From: Nymphaea colorata
Taxonomy: Eukaryota; Streptophyta; Magnoliopsida; Nymphaeales; Nymphaeaceae
Assembly (NCBI RefSeq): GCF_008831285.2
Contig: NW_022204825.1
Location: forward strand, 1 to 22,914
DNA length: 22,914 nucleotides
Direction of reading: 5' to 3'
Made by a program: the position numbers and the translations under genes. Positions 10,601 through 20,756 of the stretch are shown piece after piece. The notes below the pieces were generated by a model that saw only the letters and a list, made by a program, of their open reading frames with translations, was not told the origin of the DNA and ran no database searches. Within the stretch, counting starts at the first letter, position 1. Each line of letters begins with the position of its first letter.

Positions 10601-11719
10601 AAGGAAAAAAATCCATCGAGAAAATCTTAAAAAGAATAAAAGCCAAAAGACACTTTTGAAGATTTCTTTGCTAATAACTCCTTCTCAAATGAGTCTAAAT
10701 CATAAAATAGAAAAAGCAATAAAAATCCAATCAAAATGCTAATCCAATGCCAATAACTTTGTTTATTAGAAATAGAAAACAGTCTTAAGTGGAGAGTAGA
10801 AGTCATTTGATTTTGCTCAACTGGATAAACTGTCAGCAATCCAGAACAAGAAGAAAAACTTTTAAGTATTTACCTAAGGAGGAAAATCTTAGAATACAAA
10901 AAGATAAGAAAAGTAGGGTTTTGTGATTGATAATAAATCTCAAAAATCATTGAGTTGGGGTGATTTTTCAGCTAGACCAGATGAAATATTCGACAAACCG
11001 TAAAAAGCAGATAGGGGATAAAAGTTTGAAAAAGATTCAAATGACGGTGGATCGAATAAGCTGCTCCAAGTTCAGTCAAGAATTGACATTCCCGATCCAA
11101 ATGATAAGCCAAAAGAGGGAGAATCGAAGTAGCCAACAAGTAGAGTCATCAGGTTCAGCAACGAGCCATCTCTTGATTTACAACTTGAAGATTTTGCTCC
11201 AGTTACCAAGAAAGGAATATAGTGGAATCCTCTTGCCAAAATGCGAAACTGAAAGAATCACCATACACCTATAACGTTGATGATAAGAAAATCGAGCTAA
11301 GAGGGCAGAACTGCTTGAGAAGCAAAAAGAGTACAACTAAAAATATAAATTTTCAAGTTTGCTAAGAATAAAAATGAGCAAATTAGGGCCATTTTCATGG
11401 AAAAAATGAAAAAAGTATAGGATATAATGCACCAAAAACTGATTCTAGCAAATTTTGAAGAAGCTGAAAGAAACAAACGACCTAAAATAAAACCAATCTA
11501 AGATCTATACTCAAAGATTAAGAAAGCTGAATAGATCAAGGCCAAGCTGCTCCAAAAGTAAAAGCAATTTACGAACTAACCAAAAATCAAACATACACTG
11601 AGTAGAAAAAGACCGTCCAAAGGAGTATGGCCAGCAAGTGGCAAATGTTCAATAAAAATCTATAGCATAATAGAAACTCGATGTTCACCATGCACAGTCA
11701 ATACACCAACAACTATTGA
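7642..11719 (+). CDS. VHS-GAT adaptor of Tom1/ESCRT-0 type with NPF/DPF tail
   Basis: Such adaptors bind ubiquitinated cargo and clathrin partners on endosomes. From ATG 7642 (MFLFESSKEKAIREDVEKSM) a VHS-like helical domain follows: KKYNEAKDILAAHLRGSD, then RKYQAMLLLKDLMLTHNKAL, IKFFNTLLTALEEWGKNWPK and YNDLLMNGVQFPKEDQNS; the Trp-Gly and GVQFP features end many VHS domains. A charged linker leads to a GAT-like bundle at about 8370-8700 (EFYEKVKEPLTLLNELLPAF). The tail is low-complexity with seven NPF and two DPF tripeptides (9608-10428) and a final Lys/Glu coil ending SMFTMHSQYTNNY, TGA 11717-11719. NPF binds EH domains and DPF binds AP-2 ears. Several frame breaks remain, some perhaps introns, many in A-rich runs. 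An epsin-like ENTH protein is the alternative. Confidence 0.65.
9608..10428 (+). repeat. Array of NPF/DPF endocytic motifs in the adaptor tail
   Basis: NPF codons begin at 9608, 9772, 9841, 9898, 10008, 10092 and 10134. DPF codons begin at 9674 and 10420. Most are followed by G, E or S within a Ser/Asn-rich context, for example EDNPFGLD and DNPFGNSF. NPF is the established ligand of EH domains and DPF of the AP-2 alpha ear. The motifs lie in different apparent frames joined by indels, and their persistence across frames argues that the whole stretch is coding. Confidence 0.8.
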
Positions 11720-11807
11720 TAATCATAATTTTACCCTATCATTCATGCCCTTATCAACATGCTTATTTCATACTTTGTTGAATTTCCTTAATTAATATAA
11801 TCATCCG

Positions 11808-12178
11808 ATGCTCTCCAAGTCTACTCTAAAGCTAATCGCTTCATGCTACCAGCCATTCACCACTAATCTTGTTCGAGTCAAGGTCGTTATTGGCGAAAAG
11901 ACTTTTAATTTCAGATTTCCCCAAAACTCAAAGCTGGCAGCCAATCTCGAAAAAGTAAAAGCTCCTTTGGAATTTTAATGCGGGTATTCATGCAATTGCG
12001 GAACCTGTCCAGTCAAACTGAACAAAGAAGACTTCGAAATCCTCCAAAAAGAGCAGCCAATTCTCGAAGCAGAGGAGAAGGTCTTAACTGAAAATAGTTA
12101 TGACGAGCATACACGGCTTTCTTGCCAGATAACAGTAAGCCTTAACTTGAAGACCTGACCTTCTTCATCGAGAAATGA
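11808..12178 (+). CDS. [2Fe-2S] ferredoxin, adrenodoxin/mitochondrial type
   Basis: Small electron carrier of about 120 residues. ATG 11808 begins MLSKSTLKLIASCYQPFTTN, a basic and Ser/Thr-rich stretch that suits a mitochondrial presequence. The cluster loop reads CGYSCNCGTC, giving the C-x5-C-x2-C spacing of adrenodoxins (an extra Cys lies inside the loop). The fourth ligand is in RLSCQIT, matching RLGCQ of adrenodoxin. After one lost base near 12145 the tail reads LNLEDLTFFIEK to TGA 12176-12178, matching the family's final beta strand. The residue before the first cluster Cys is TAA; family members often have E or D there. It likely serves iron-sulfur cluster assembly or mitochondrial redox reactions. 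Confidence 0.85.
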
Positions 12179-12227
12179 TAGACAGATATATTGCATATTA
12201 TGTTAATAGGCAGGATTATGCATGCGT

Positions 12228-12368
12228 TCACAGATCATATTTATCGACGACTGCTTTGGCCACTTTTAATCCTACGAACATGATGCCGACCCATAGGGCA
12301 CCGTCGATGAAGGTCTTGTGCTTGGCCCAGAAACTGGTGCCTTCCCGAGAGGAGTTTACCATAAACAT
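12228..12368 (-). CDS. 46-residue single-pass membrane protein
   Basis: A short minus-strand frame from ATG 12366-12368 to TGA 12228-12230 has no internal TAA/TAG. It starts MFMVNSSREGTSFWAKHKTF and continues with one hydrophobic span, GALWVGIMFVGLKVAKAVV, ending DKYDL. The size, positive charges before the span and the short tail resemble small subunits of mitochondrial inner- or outer-membrane complexes, but I recognise no family. It converges on the ferredoxin gene with 49 bases between the stops. Codon pattern and the clean transmembrane segment support a real gene; a second Met codon at residue 3 is an alternative start. Confidence 0.55.
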   Translation of the reverse strand: MFMVNSSREGTSFWAKHKTFIDGALWVGIMFVGLKVAKAVVDKYDL

Positions 12369-12753
12369 CTCGCTTTATAATTATTTTAATTAAGATTGGA
12401 TTCTCTCCACTCTTAATTGCATAAGTGCCTATATAAATAAATAGGTTCAATGATAGGGTCCGCGCAACATAAATACTTTTTCTATTATTTATAGTTAAAG
12501 ATTAACAAAGCAAACCTAATAAAGGCTGCTTGCTTTTTTATATTTTTGTGATGATTCTAGAATGGATGGATGATGAAAATAATTTTTATTTCGACATATT
12601 AATAACTTTATCGATGAAAGGCTCATACAGTCCCTACAATCGCAGTTACAAATTTATCTGTCTACAGAACCAGCTTGCACACGTAAAGAACAAATCATCA
12701 GTTAAGTCTCTTACGAAGACCAACATCTCCTTTAATTCCGTAGCCGAAAAACC
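12369..12753. other. Intergenic stretch, possible upstream exon
   Basis: This AT-rich region separates the divergent small membrane protein gene and the next plus-strand gene. A plus-strand frame from about 12615 (MKGSYSPYNRSYKFICLQNQ) is open into the next gene in a different frame and could be an upstream exon, but no splice pair convinces me. I see no RNA gene. Confidence 0.4.
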
Positions 12754-13148
12754 ATGGATCGTTCACTACAAAATGTGTCAAGTAATCTCCTAGAACCGCC
12801 GATGGAGCTCCATCTCAAGGAGTATTATAATCGAAGAGTTCAGCATTAGCAAATTAGAGAGAATGAACGAATCGCCAAGCGACTTTGCAACATCTCATGC
12901 AGGGTCATAACCACCTAAAAGCAGAAAAAGATTTTAGCCAGCATCTATCCTTTAAGAACATAGCCACTAGATACTCTGAAGGCCACCCCAAAGACCTTGT
13001 CTGGCTGGATAACTCCCTCACCTCCTCCAAAGTGCAGCGTCTCAATAGTCCATCCCAATTTTGCACCGTTGGAACATCCAAAGGGGCAGCAACACCCAAA
13101 AGACAGCCAAAGAGCAAGCCAAGATCGAAAATAATCCGACTTTATTGA
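12754..13148 (+). CDS. Small basic protein, possibly CFAP97/KIAA1430-like
   Basis: From ATG 12754 the frame reads MDRSLQNVSSNLLEPPMELH, then LKEYYNRRVQHEQIRENERI and AKRLCNIS. The run of basic helix with ENERIAKRL is like the start of the small CFAP97 (KIAA1430, hemingway) proteins of cilia. After one frame change near 12940 the better reading is FKNIATRYSEGHPKDLVWLD, ending with a Lys/Arg-rich tail (PKRQPKSKPRSKIIRLY) at TGA 13146-13148. If there is no frame change, the first frame stays open to 13200 but becomes Pro-rich and looks non-coding. The family call rests on one short stretch and is tentative. Confidence 0.45.
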
Positions 13149-13245
13149 GTGGGATTTGTTATGTATTATCGTAGACTAACAAACTTTATCAATATTATGA
13201 TTCTGAACGTAAGCAATACTATAAGATGAGGCATAAAAATGAGCT

Positions 13246-14165
13246 TCACTTAGAGATGTTGCTGATCAACTTCGATATTTCATTTTTGAAGTCTTTCGGC
13301 TGGATCCAAGTATCGGTTAGCACCTCTTCAGCTTCGATTCGGTCATTCGGGTCCTACGCTAGCATCTTGGTGATGAGATATTATATGCCTGGATGCATAT
13401 CTGCGGGGAAGTGAAGCTAAAACTTGCTGTTATTTTTCTTCTTCGACTGGCTATCTTGTGGAAAGTAACCCAAGTCAGCCAATAGAGCATTATTCCAATG
13501 CCCATATGTCAGCCTTAAAGGGATCGTACTCTTTGCCGTGTAGAAGCTCAGGACACATGAAATAAGGCGTGCCCGCAATTTTTACTTGTGATTGTTCTCC
13601 CATCATGGAAAGTCCTAAATCGATCAGCTTTATATCTCCAGTTTCGTTGATGAGGACATTCTAAGGTTTTAAATCCCTGTGTGCGATTTTCATGCGATGG
13701 AGGTAAGTAAGGGCCTCAGCGATTTGCCTTGTTGTCTGGCGGAGGATATTATCGGAGAGAGGACGGTGGAGCGTGCGTATCCCGCAAGAGAAGTGCGGCT
13801 GAAGTGCTCCATTACGATGTTGACTGAATCAGGAGTTTCATAGAAGTCGAGTATTCTAATGATGCTGGGGTGTTTATGCATTTCATTATTTAGACCTCTC
13901 GCGTTACGCTTTGCGCTTTCCTCTGTGGTAAGTTTAAACTTCACGAAGGTCTTGATCACCACTTGCTGTGAATCCTATCTACGTGTGCACAACCTAACTC
14001 TTCCGAATCCGCCCTCTCCGAGAACTTACCCCATCAAATAGCCTGCACTGATAACCTGGGACTGCCGAACAACAGGCAACTTGGTAAGCATTGGTCCTTT
14101 CTTTTGAGGGGTGATTTTTCGTGAACCTTAAGGAAGGTTTTTCTGTAGATGTCGTCGTTTTGCAT
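13246..14165 (-). CDS. Serine/threonine protein kinase
   Basis: A compact kinase of about 300 residues, from ATG 14163-14165 (MQNDDIYRKTFLKVHEKSP) to TGA 13246-13248. In order: glycine loop VLGEGGFGRVRL; VIKTF with the ATP Lys; NNEMHKHPSIIRILDFYETP with the alpha-C Glu; VMEHFS hinge; IAEALTYLHRMKIAHRDLKP followed by TAG (Glu) and NVLI; DLGLS in place of DFG; AGTPYFMCPELL with GAG at the APE Glu; ADIWALG; and DPNDRIEAEEVLTDTWI. DLG for DFG occurs in some active kinases. Frame changes fall near 13798, 13480 and 14090. The overall pattern is like CAMK/NEK/ULK kinases; I cannot assign a subfamily. Confidence 0.85.
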
Positions 14166-14289
14166 AGATGATATTATAACTGCTTCGAAATCACCAGTAC
14201 TTTCATAGAACTGTCATTTGGTCAATCCTGTCATTTCTGCTCATTTTTAGTCCGCCCTCATTTTATCGTTATATAGATTACATCATCAA
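14166..14289. promoter_or_regulatory. 124-bp divergent promoter between two kinases
   Basis: The start codons of two protein kinases face away from each other across 124 bases. The stretch is AT-rich with a TTATATAGATTACATCA segment just before the plus-strand ATG. Any promoters and leaders for both genes must fit here. No named binding site is recognisable. Confidence 0.55.
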
Positions 14290-15984
14290 ATGCTCCCAAG
14301 GCAGACGGTCGAACTGGCCAAGGACACCTACGAATTAATCGAGGAAATCGGTCACGGAGCCTCAAGCAGAGTCTATCTTGTGCAACGCTGCTCCAAACCT
14401 CTCATTCAACTCCCCACCCAGTCCACCCATCCGCGACCAGTTGACTCCACTCCCGCTCAACATCCTGAAGACTCCAACCCTGATCTGGCCAAGCTCGATG
14501 AGCTTATCAACGAGGCCAGGAAGAGAAGCATGGGGGAATCTTCAGCAGTGAACGATAGCAATTCTTCCTTTTTGGTCTAAAATGGAAGATAGAATAGCCC
14601 CTTAGTGCCAAATAAAGAAGCCGAATCTCCAGTGGTGATGTTTGCTCTGAAGACTGTCATAATAGAGTCGGAAAACGTAGAACAGAGGAAAAAGGAGAAA
14701 GAATATTGGAGAGAAGTAGAGATGTTGGGACGGTGAGGCACCCAGGCATCATAAGAGTCATCGACCATGGAGCGACCGTGCGAGAGGGGAAGCGGGAGCT
14801 CCATTTGCTTACATAGCTTGGTAAGGGTGGAAATTTCCTCCGCTTCCTAGAAGCTGTGGCCGAAGCCGGCTTCTCTCAGCGAGATAACTAAGCTATTTAC
14901 AAGCACTGCATCTCCCAAATAGTGGAAATAGTCGACTATCTGCAGTCGATGGGAGTATCGCACAGAGACTTGAAAGTATGCTATCTTTAAATTAGGCTGA
15001 GAACTTCATACTCGACGAGCGATACTGTCTGAAATTGATCGATTTTGGAGCTGCAGAGCAATTTTTGAGTGAAGGCGAAAATGAGGAGGAGCGGGGTATA
15101 TAGGGACCAAGTACTATATCTCTCCATAAATGATCGACCGTAGTCGACACTCCTGTGGGCGTTAGCACTACTCGAAATCGACGTGTGGTCACTAGGTAGA
15201 CTTTCCTCATGCAGGAGTTCTGATATACTTCGTCTTCACTCGCCGATACCCCTTCGCGGGAGTCAATACTTACTGCATCCTCGAAAGCATCAAGAACCGA
15301 GAGCCTGATCTCACCTACCTCTCTAATCCTCATCTTCGCCACCTCCTCGGACTCATGCTCAAAAAGAATCCAGCTGAAAGAATCGGTATTAGGGAAATAA
15401 ACAATACCCCTATTTTGCAGATGTTGACTTCGCAAATGTCTTCACTCGAGAGTCTCCTTATGGTAAGCTGATCCAGGAACAAAAAGAAGAGCCTTATTCC
15501 GTGAAGAGATAGTGTTCGGATAAATGGACAGCGAAAAGAAGGGTGGTAGCTCTCACTCGGAAGCCTGGTCAAATGGCATGCCCAAAAAGGAGCCAATCAT
15601 CGCTCGCATGACCAGTCTGTCGAATATAGACATCAAAAAGAACATATCAGAGAACACCGAAATCCTCAGCGTAAGCAAAATTGATTCATCGGTGAGCTTG
15701 GATCTTCCCCAGGGCCAAAAAAACTATCTCTCCATCAGCAAGGTGGGCCTAGTATCCCAGCCTAAACTGCTGGAGATCTTGCCGTCCACAACTCTATCCG
15801 TTAGTAAATCCGTTGCCGGCTTAGTGGAAGGAATCGATGATACTGTCTACGAGGATTACCCTCAGTCGGTAGAGTTGAAATTTGACACTGAGGAGGCACT
15901 GGATGTTTCGTTAGCAGCTTCCAGCGCATTCAAGAAGGAAATTCATGATTTCATACTTTCACACTTTGTTAAGTAGATTTTATC

Positions 15985-15988
<4 letters not shown>
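14290..15988 (+). CDS. PDK1-like AGC-type protein kinase with a long N-lobe insert
   Basis: The frame opens MLPRQTVELAKDTYELIEEI. Motifs in order: GHGASSRVYLV glycine loop (residues 21-31); about 85 acidic and Pro/Ser-rich residues inserted before FALKTV (ATP Lys 121); REVEML in alpha C; RHPGIIRVIDHG; SHRDLK; after a 20-nt intron AENFILDERYCLKLIDFGAA; after a second, AGYIGTKYYISP then TAA (APE Glu) and MI; DVWSLGVLIYFV; MLKKNPAERIG; PYFADVDFANVFTRESPY. YISPE-MI and the final helix resemble PDK1 (YVSPELL). A Ser-rich tail of about 150 residues runs to TGA 15986-15988; no PH domain is visible. Introns: 14976-14995, 15069-15088, 15196-15214, 15512-15531, and probably one ending at 15165. Lost bases are likely near 14732 and 15408. 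Confidence 0.82.
14976..14995 (+). other. 20-nt spliceosomal intron (PDK1-like gene)
   Basis: GTATGCTATCTTTAAATTAG splits the catalytic loop exactly: HRDLK before, AENFILDERYCLKLIDFG after. Retention destroys the kinase core, so this is one of the firmest introns in the window. Confidence 0.95.
15069..15088 (+). other. 20-nt spliceosomal intron (PDK1-like gene)
   Basis: GTGAAGGCGAAAATGAGGAG. Its removal joins DFGAAEQFL to RAGYIGTKYYISP, a standard activation segment. A 17-nt version ending at the preceding AG would also keep frame and add one residue. Confidence 0.85.
15140..15165 (+). other. Probable 26-nt (or 23-nt) intron (PDK1-like gene)
   Basis: A GT at 15140 or 15143 and the AG at 15164-15165 would restore frame between SPEMID and LLEIDVWSLG. 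The exact donor is uncertain, and a lost base is an alternative. Confidence 0.5.
15196..15214 (+). other. 19-nt spliceosomal intron (PDK1-like gene)
   Basis: GTAGACTTTCCTCATGCAG interrupts the DVWSLG motif; its removal gives DVWSLGVLIYFVFTRRYPF. Confidence 0.92.
15512..15531 (+). other. 20-nt spliceosomal intron (PDK1-like gene)
   Basis: GTGTTCGGATAAATGGACAG. Its removal joins the kinase domain end (EEPYSVKR) to the Ser-rich tail YEKKGGSSHSEAWSNG. Confidence 0.8.
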
Positions 15989-16910
<922 letters not shown>

Positions 16911-17278
16911 TTTACATCATATAGCACCCATAAGCTATCTTATCTATCAAAAAAAAAGTATTTGCTGAAGATGCCAAGCATAAAAGTCAAAAACTCAAAA
17001 TATCATACAATTAATCTTTTACTGTGATGTTTCCTTCAATAAAACTATCTAAAAAAGACTGATATTTGAACTAGCTAAATCGATTGCATATTCCTTCACC
17101 AAGTAAGTTTAAAACAACAATCGATTGATTTGAAAAAATCAAAAAAAATCTAAGACATAATCCAACTCAAAAAGCACTTTTTATTCAAAGCAACCCTTAT
17201 GAGTGCCTTAGTCTATGGCCGGAATGCATGGTGATTAATTCTTTACTAATTTTATAAAAGAAATTGTTAGTATTTATA
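16911..17278. other. AT-rich intergenic region between convergent genes
   Basis: This is the 3' flank of both the cathepsin gene and the minus-strand gene that follows. It has A-rich runs and AATAAAA near 17038, which might serve in 3' processing. I see no gene. Confidence 0.5.
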
Positions 17279-18186
17279 TCAAGCGATGGAGGAAAGCGCT
17301 TGGGGGTCTGTGATGGCTGCTGAGAACCTTTGGATGCGTTCATAGTGGACACGTTTAAGCCTTATGTGAGATTTCATGATATCAGGGAGGCATCTTTTTC
17401 TAAAGAAGTGGCGGCTGAGGGTGCGGAAGAGGGCGCAGTGCTGCCCCTCCCCATGCCATCTCTGAATCAAATATTAACGCGTTATATTATTCTATTTTTT
17501 CCATAGAGAAATCACCTTCATAAATGATTCCCAATGCGACTTCTAGACTTTGAGTTGCTATCCCAGTGTCCTTCGATGCTTCCATATAAACTTGAACAGT
17601 AGTTTTCCGATGTTTTTCGTGACGTTCTTGGTGACTTTAAGTCCCACTCGGGATACTGATTGCTCCACCTCGCCCTCTGGTGAAGAATTCTCGGAGAAGT
17701 CGTTATTTTTTTGATCTGATTTTAATTCCTACTCCGATATGGGTTAAGACAAATATGAGGGGTGGGTTGCAGATACGGCCCTTGGCCTCGATTCTTACTC
17801 CTGCTGCATGTCCTGACGCTCGGAGGGGTTCTGGATGACGGTGTAAGGCATGCACTGGAAGTATGAATCATCTTCAAAGTACTCGTAGCTCTAAGAGAAA
17901 CCTCGGGAGAGGGTGAGGTAGGGCAGGAAGGCTAGAGTCGGTCGCTCTCCAAAAGACTTCCTAAATGCTCGCCAGGGAAGAGTTTGGAGTCATGAGGGTA
18001 GGATAGCGGCAGGTATTTAAGAGATAGGGAGTTCAGGAGGGAGTAGTTGTCCGGCTCGACCTGGTTCTGTCCTCTGATTTATGAGTTCTGAGCCTGGGAT
18101 TCGTGATTGGACGAGTGGGTTAGGGTCAGTTTGGAGAAGTTGAGGCTTTCAAGTGCCTGGTTGATGTTGTTTAGGGACGATTCCAT
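17279..18186 (-). CDS. Unknown protein with a tail like one common in ciliates
   Basis: ATG 18184-18186 starts MESSLNNINQALESLNFSKL, followed by a polar Ser/Asn-rich region (LSLKYLPLSYPHDSKLFPGE). After a frame change near 17930 (a 26-nt GT-AG intron would fit) one frame runs to TGA 17279-17281. It holds LPYLTLSRGFSESYEYFEDD, an acidic linker with clustered TAA/TAG/GAG, then a basic helical part VGLKVTKNVTKNIGKLLFKF and the end FFRKRCLPDIMKSHIRLKRV with HYERIQRF. The end looks like a C-terminal motif I recall from many Tetrahymena and Paramecium proteins (hydrophobic, Ile-x-x-Ser, His-x-x-Tyr/Arg). I know of no assigned function. Confidence 0.65.
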
Positions 18187-18558
18187 CCTTCGGGTTATTA
18201 GATTAAATAACAATTATCATTTTTAGCAAAGTTTAACTGCATTATTCCATAAATGAAGCTACTTTCAAATCACGTGCACGGCTTCTTCTCGACTCATCCC
18301 TCATATAAGATAAAAACAGGTTAGCCTCAATTTCCCTCAACGATTTGACCAAATCTAATCATTTCTGTTTCGTCAATCATGTTTCGATTCCTAACTTGGA
18401 AGCAGCCACGGATCGGACTATGACTGTGTGGACGATTGCAGCAATTTAAATATGTGTGGGGGGTATGCATCTTTAAGCAATCATAACGTAATATAATTGA
18501 GAAAATGGTAATATAATATAGATAAGGGAGGATGTGAATATGTTATATGATAAGGAGA
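18187..18558. other. Intergenic region
   Basis: These 372 bases lie upstream of the unknown protein gene and downstream of the homospermidine synthase gene, both on the minus strand. The sequence is mixed in composition, with an AT-rich part next to the synthase stop. No RNA gene, repeat or ORF with family features is visible. Confidence 0.5.
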
Positions 18559-19983
18559 TCATTTGTGCATGAGGATGTTCTTGAATTGCCAGGGGTCCTC
18601 AAGGTCGAAGTTGTCGCTCTGCAGATCGTTGCTGCGGTTCTTCAGGGGGTTCCAGTCAGTGTAGTAGCCGCGAACAGGACTGATGTACTCGTTCTGAATC
18701 TCAAGACAGCGCTTGTAGTCCATCTCATCAGGCTCAACCAACCCAGCTTCAGGGTTCTCCAATGCCCATGTCATGCCTGCGATGATGGCCGAGGTGACCT
18801 GAAGGGCGGTGGCGTTCTGGTTGGGAGCGCGTTTGCGAGTGGACTCGATGTCAAGTTGGGAGCCATACCAGTAGGCATTCTTGGCGTGTCCGAACAGGAG
18901 CACACCCAGTTCATCCATACCAGTCACCACTTCTTTTTCTAGAATTTTCCAGTTCTCCTATTTGGGGACCTAGCCGGAGCCGATGATCTCAAGAGCAGAG
19001 GCAACAGCATCGGCGCAAGGATGGTAGGCGTAGTGGCAGGTGGGCCTGAAGACAACCTCATTGTTTTCACGGACGGTGAAGAAATCAGCAATCGAGATTG
19101 ACTCATCATGAGTGACCAGGAAGCCCATCTGTGGTCCGTAGGTGGGGCACCAGGTCTTCACGGTGACGTTCATGCCTGGCTTGGTCATGTAGATGGCTGC
19201 CTGGCATCCCTCACGGTGGAAAACGGCGTTTTGAGGCACCCATTTCTCGTGAGTTCCCCATCCCAATTCGGAAGGCTGGTGATAGCCTTCGGAAATGAAG
19301 CCATCCACTGACCAGGTGTTCCAGAACTCCTTGGGAGAGCGAATTTCGTTGGATCTCTGAGTGTCCCTTTCGGCAATATGGATTCCTTTGACTCCAAGGT
19401 TCATCATGAGGCGGCCCCATTCTTCCCTACTTTTGGGTTCCTCCTCAAGAGGGAAGCCAATGTCATGGGCAAGGTTGACGAGTGCTTGCTTGACGAACCA
19501 GCTGACCATTCCTGGGTTGGCTCCACAGCATGAGATGGCAGTTGTCTTGAGCTTATGTTGACGAACATCTTTGAGGAGGGCCTCTCTGAGGCCATAGTTG
19601 CTTCGCTTGTAGAGGTCAATGTCTTTGTTGGAGTAATGTCCCTCCCATTCTTCCTTTACGGTGTCGATATAGAAAACGCCCTTGGCCTGGCAGTACTGCA
19701 TGATCTCGGAGGAAGAGGTGCCGACTGAGAGGTTGACGCAGAAGCAGACCTTTCCTACGAAGATGCCGTCGAGAATCTCCTTGAAGTTGTCGTGAGTTAG
19801 TCCAATACGGATGAATTCCACTGTTTCTGAGACTTCTGGAACCTCAACGGGGTGGGGATCGATGATCGTGATCCTATCAAATTTAAAGTGCCTCTTGATC
19901 AGGGGCAAGGTTCCCTTCCCGATCGAGCCGTGCCCGATGATGCAGATGTTGTTGATGTACCCGTAAACTCGCTGTGCTTCCAT
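18559..19983 (-). CDS. hss: Homospermidine synthase, bacterial type
   Basis: A single uninterrupted frame of 474 residues (ATG 19981-19983, TGA 18559-18561) with no intron and two in-frame TAG codons (18970-18972, 18958-18960). The NAD site is near the start: NICIIGHGSIGKGTLPLI with GxGxxGxG, followed by IIDPHPVEVPEV. Further blocks typical of the bacterial homospermidine synthase/saccharopine dehydrogenase-like family are SCCGANPGMVSWFVKQAL, TWSVDGFISEGYHQPSELGW, MNVTVKTWCPTYGPQMGF, MDELGVLLFGH, NQNATALQVTSAIIAGMTWA and RGYYTDWNPLKNRS. The enzyme makes homospermidine from putrescine or spermidine in an NAD-dependent reaction in the cytosol. It is unrelated to the plant enzyme, which derives from deoxyhypusine synthase. 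Its GC content is visibly higher than its neighbours'. Confidence 0.9.
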
Positions 19984-20756
19984 AAGAAATTTAATTCATT
20001 ATAAATAGAGAATAGATGGGCCAGATTTTAAGCTATTCTAGCCTTCAATATAACCAAAACCCACCCTTAGCAAGTATATACCCCCTTCTCACTGCCTACC
20101 AAGTTTCGTTGTGAAATATTTAGCGGAAGGGGGTGATGGATAATTGATTATATGGGCCGTCCAAAACTCCCTTTAGTTTCCGCATACGGGTAGAGACCGA
20201 AGTCCCCAAAAAGAGAAACCGGAGGTCCCCCTTGGTCAAAACTAAACTTAGATATTAACAATTAAATTAAGCATATGGTTTTGGACATGTTGGCAAAAAA
20301 ATAATTCTTTTATTAACTCAACAACGGAATAGTAGCATAAAGGCAAGGCCTAGGCTACCGTTTTAAACTTTTGCAAAATAAAAAAAGCCATATTTGGGCT
20401 TCCCAGACCCAAATAAAAAAGCATTTGAAGATGGTCTTTGAAATTTTTTTAATATATGGGACTACAAAAATGTTCTGGAAAACTCTTTTCCAAAGGATTA
20501 TAACAAAGCAAGTCAAAAGAGTAGTTGCTCTTGAAGATGATAAAAGAATATGTTGTTTAAGTAAGGTTATAATTGTAGCTGTTTTTTTTATGGAAAAAAC
20601 GGTACCACCCGGACGACTGAGGAGAAGGCGAAGAAAAAGGAAGTAAGGTATCGGTATGGGACAATAAGTATAGATCAGTTATGAATATACTGAATGTCGA
20701 CGCCTTTCAGACGGCGCCGGAGGCTGTTCTTGGTCCGGTGGGCCAACTGATCTCCC
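19984..20756. other. Long intergenic region with hairpin-forming segments
   Basis: This 770-base stretch lies between two minus-strand genes. From 19984 to about 20060 is the AT-rich leader of the synthase gene. Around 20087-20235 are several C- and G-tracts that can pair. At 20391-20415 is a perfect 8-bp inverted repeat (TATTTGGG / CCCAAATA, 9-base loop). A plus-strand frame at 20371-20646 ends in an Arg/Lys-rich tail and has no recognisable domain; I do not call it a gene. Confidence 0.45.

Noticed and set aside
11280-11719. J-domain (auxilin-like) end of the NPF protein
   Set aside because: No HPD motif and the helices are Lys/Glu coil; auxilin call not supported.
15069-15128. Kinase ending at the TGA after EEERGI
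   Set aside because: Removing the 20-nt GT-AG segment restores the activation segment and all later kinase motifs.
18547-18942. Plus-strand open frame opposite the synthase
   Set aside because: It is a shadow of the minus-strand homospermidine synthase, whose motifs are unmistakable.
20371-20646. 91-residue frame with an Arg/Lys tail
   Set aside because: No domain, low-complexity end, and the other two frames are as open; kept only as part of the intergenic note.
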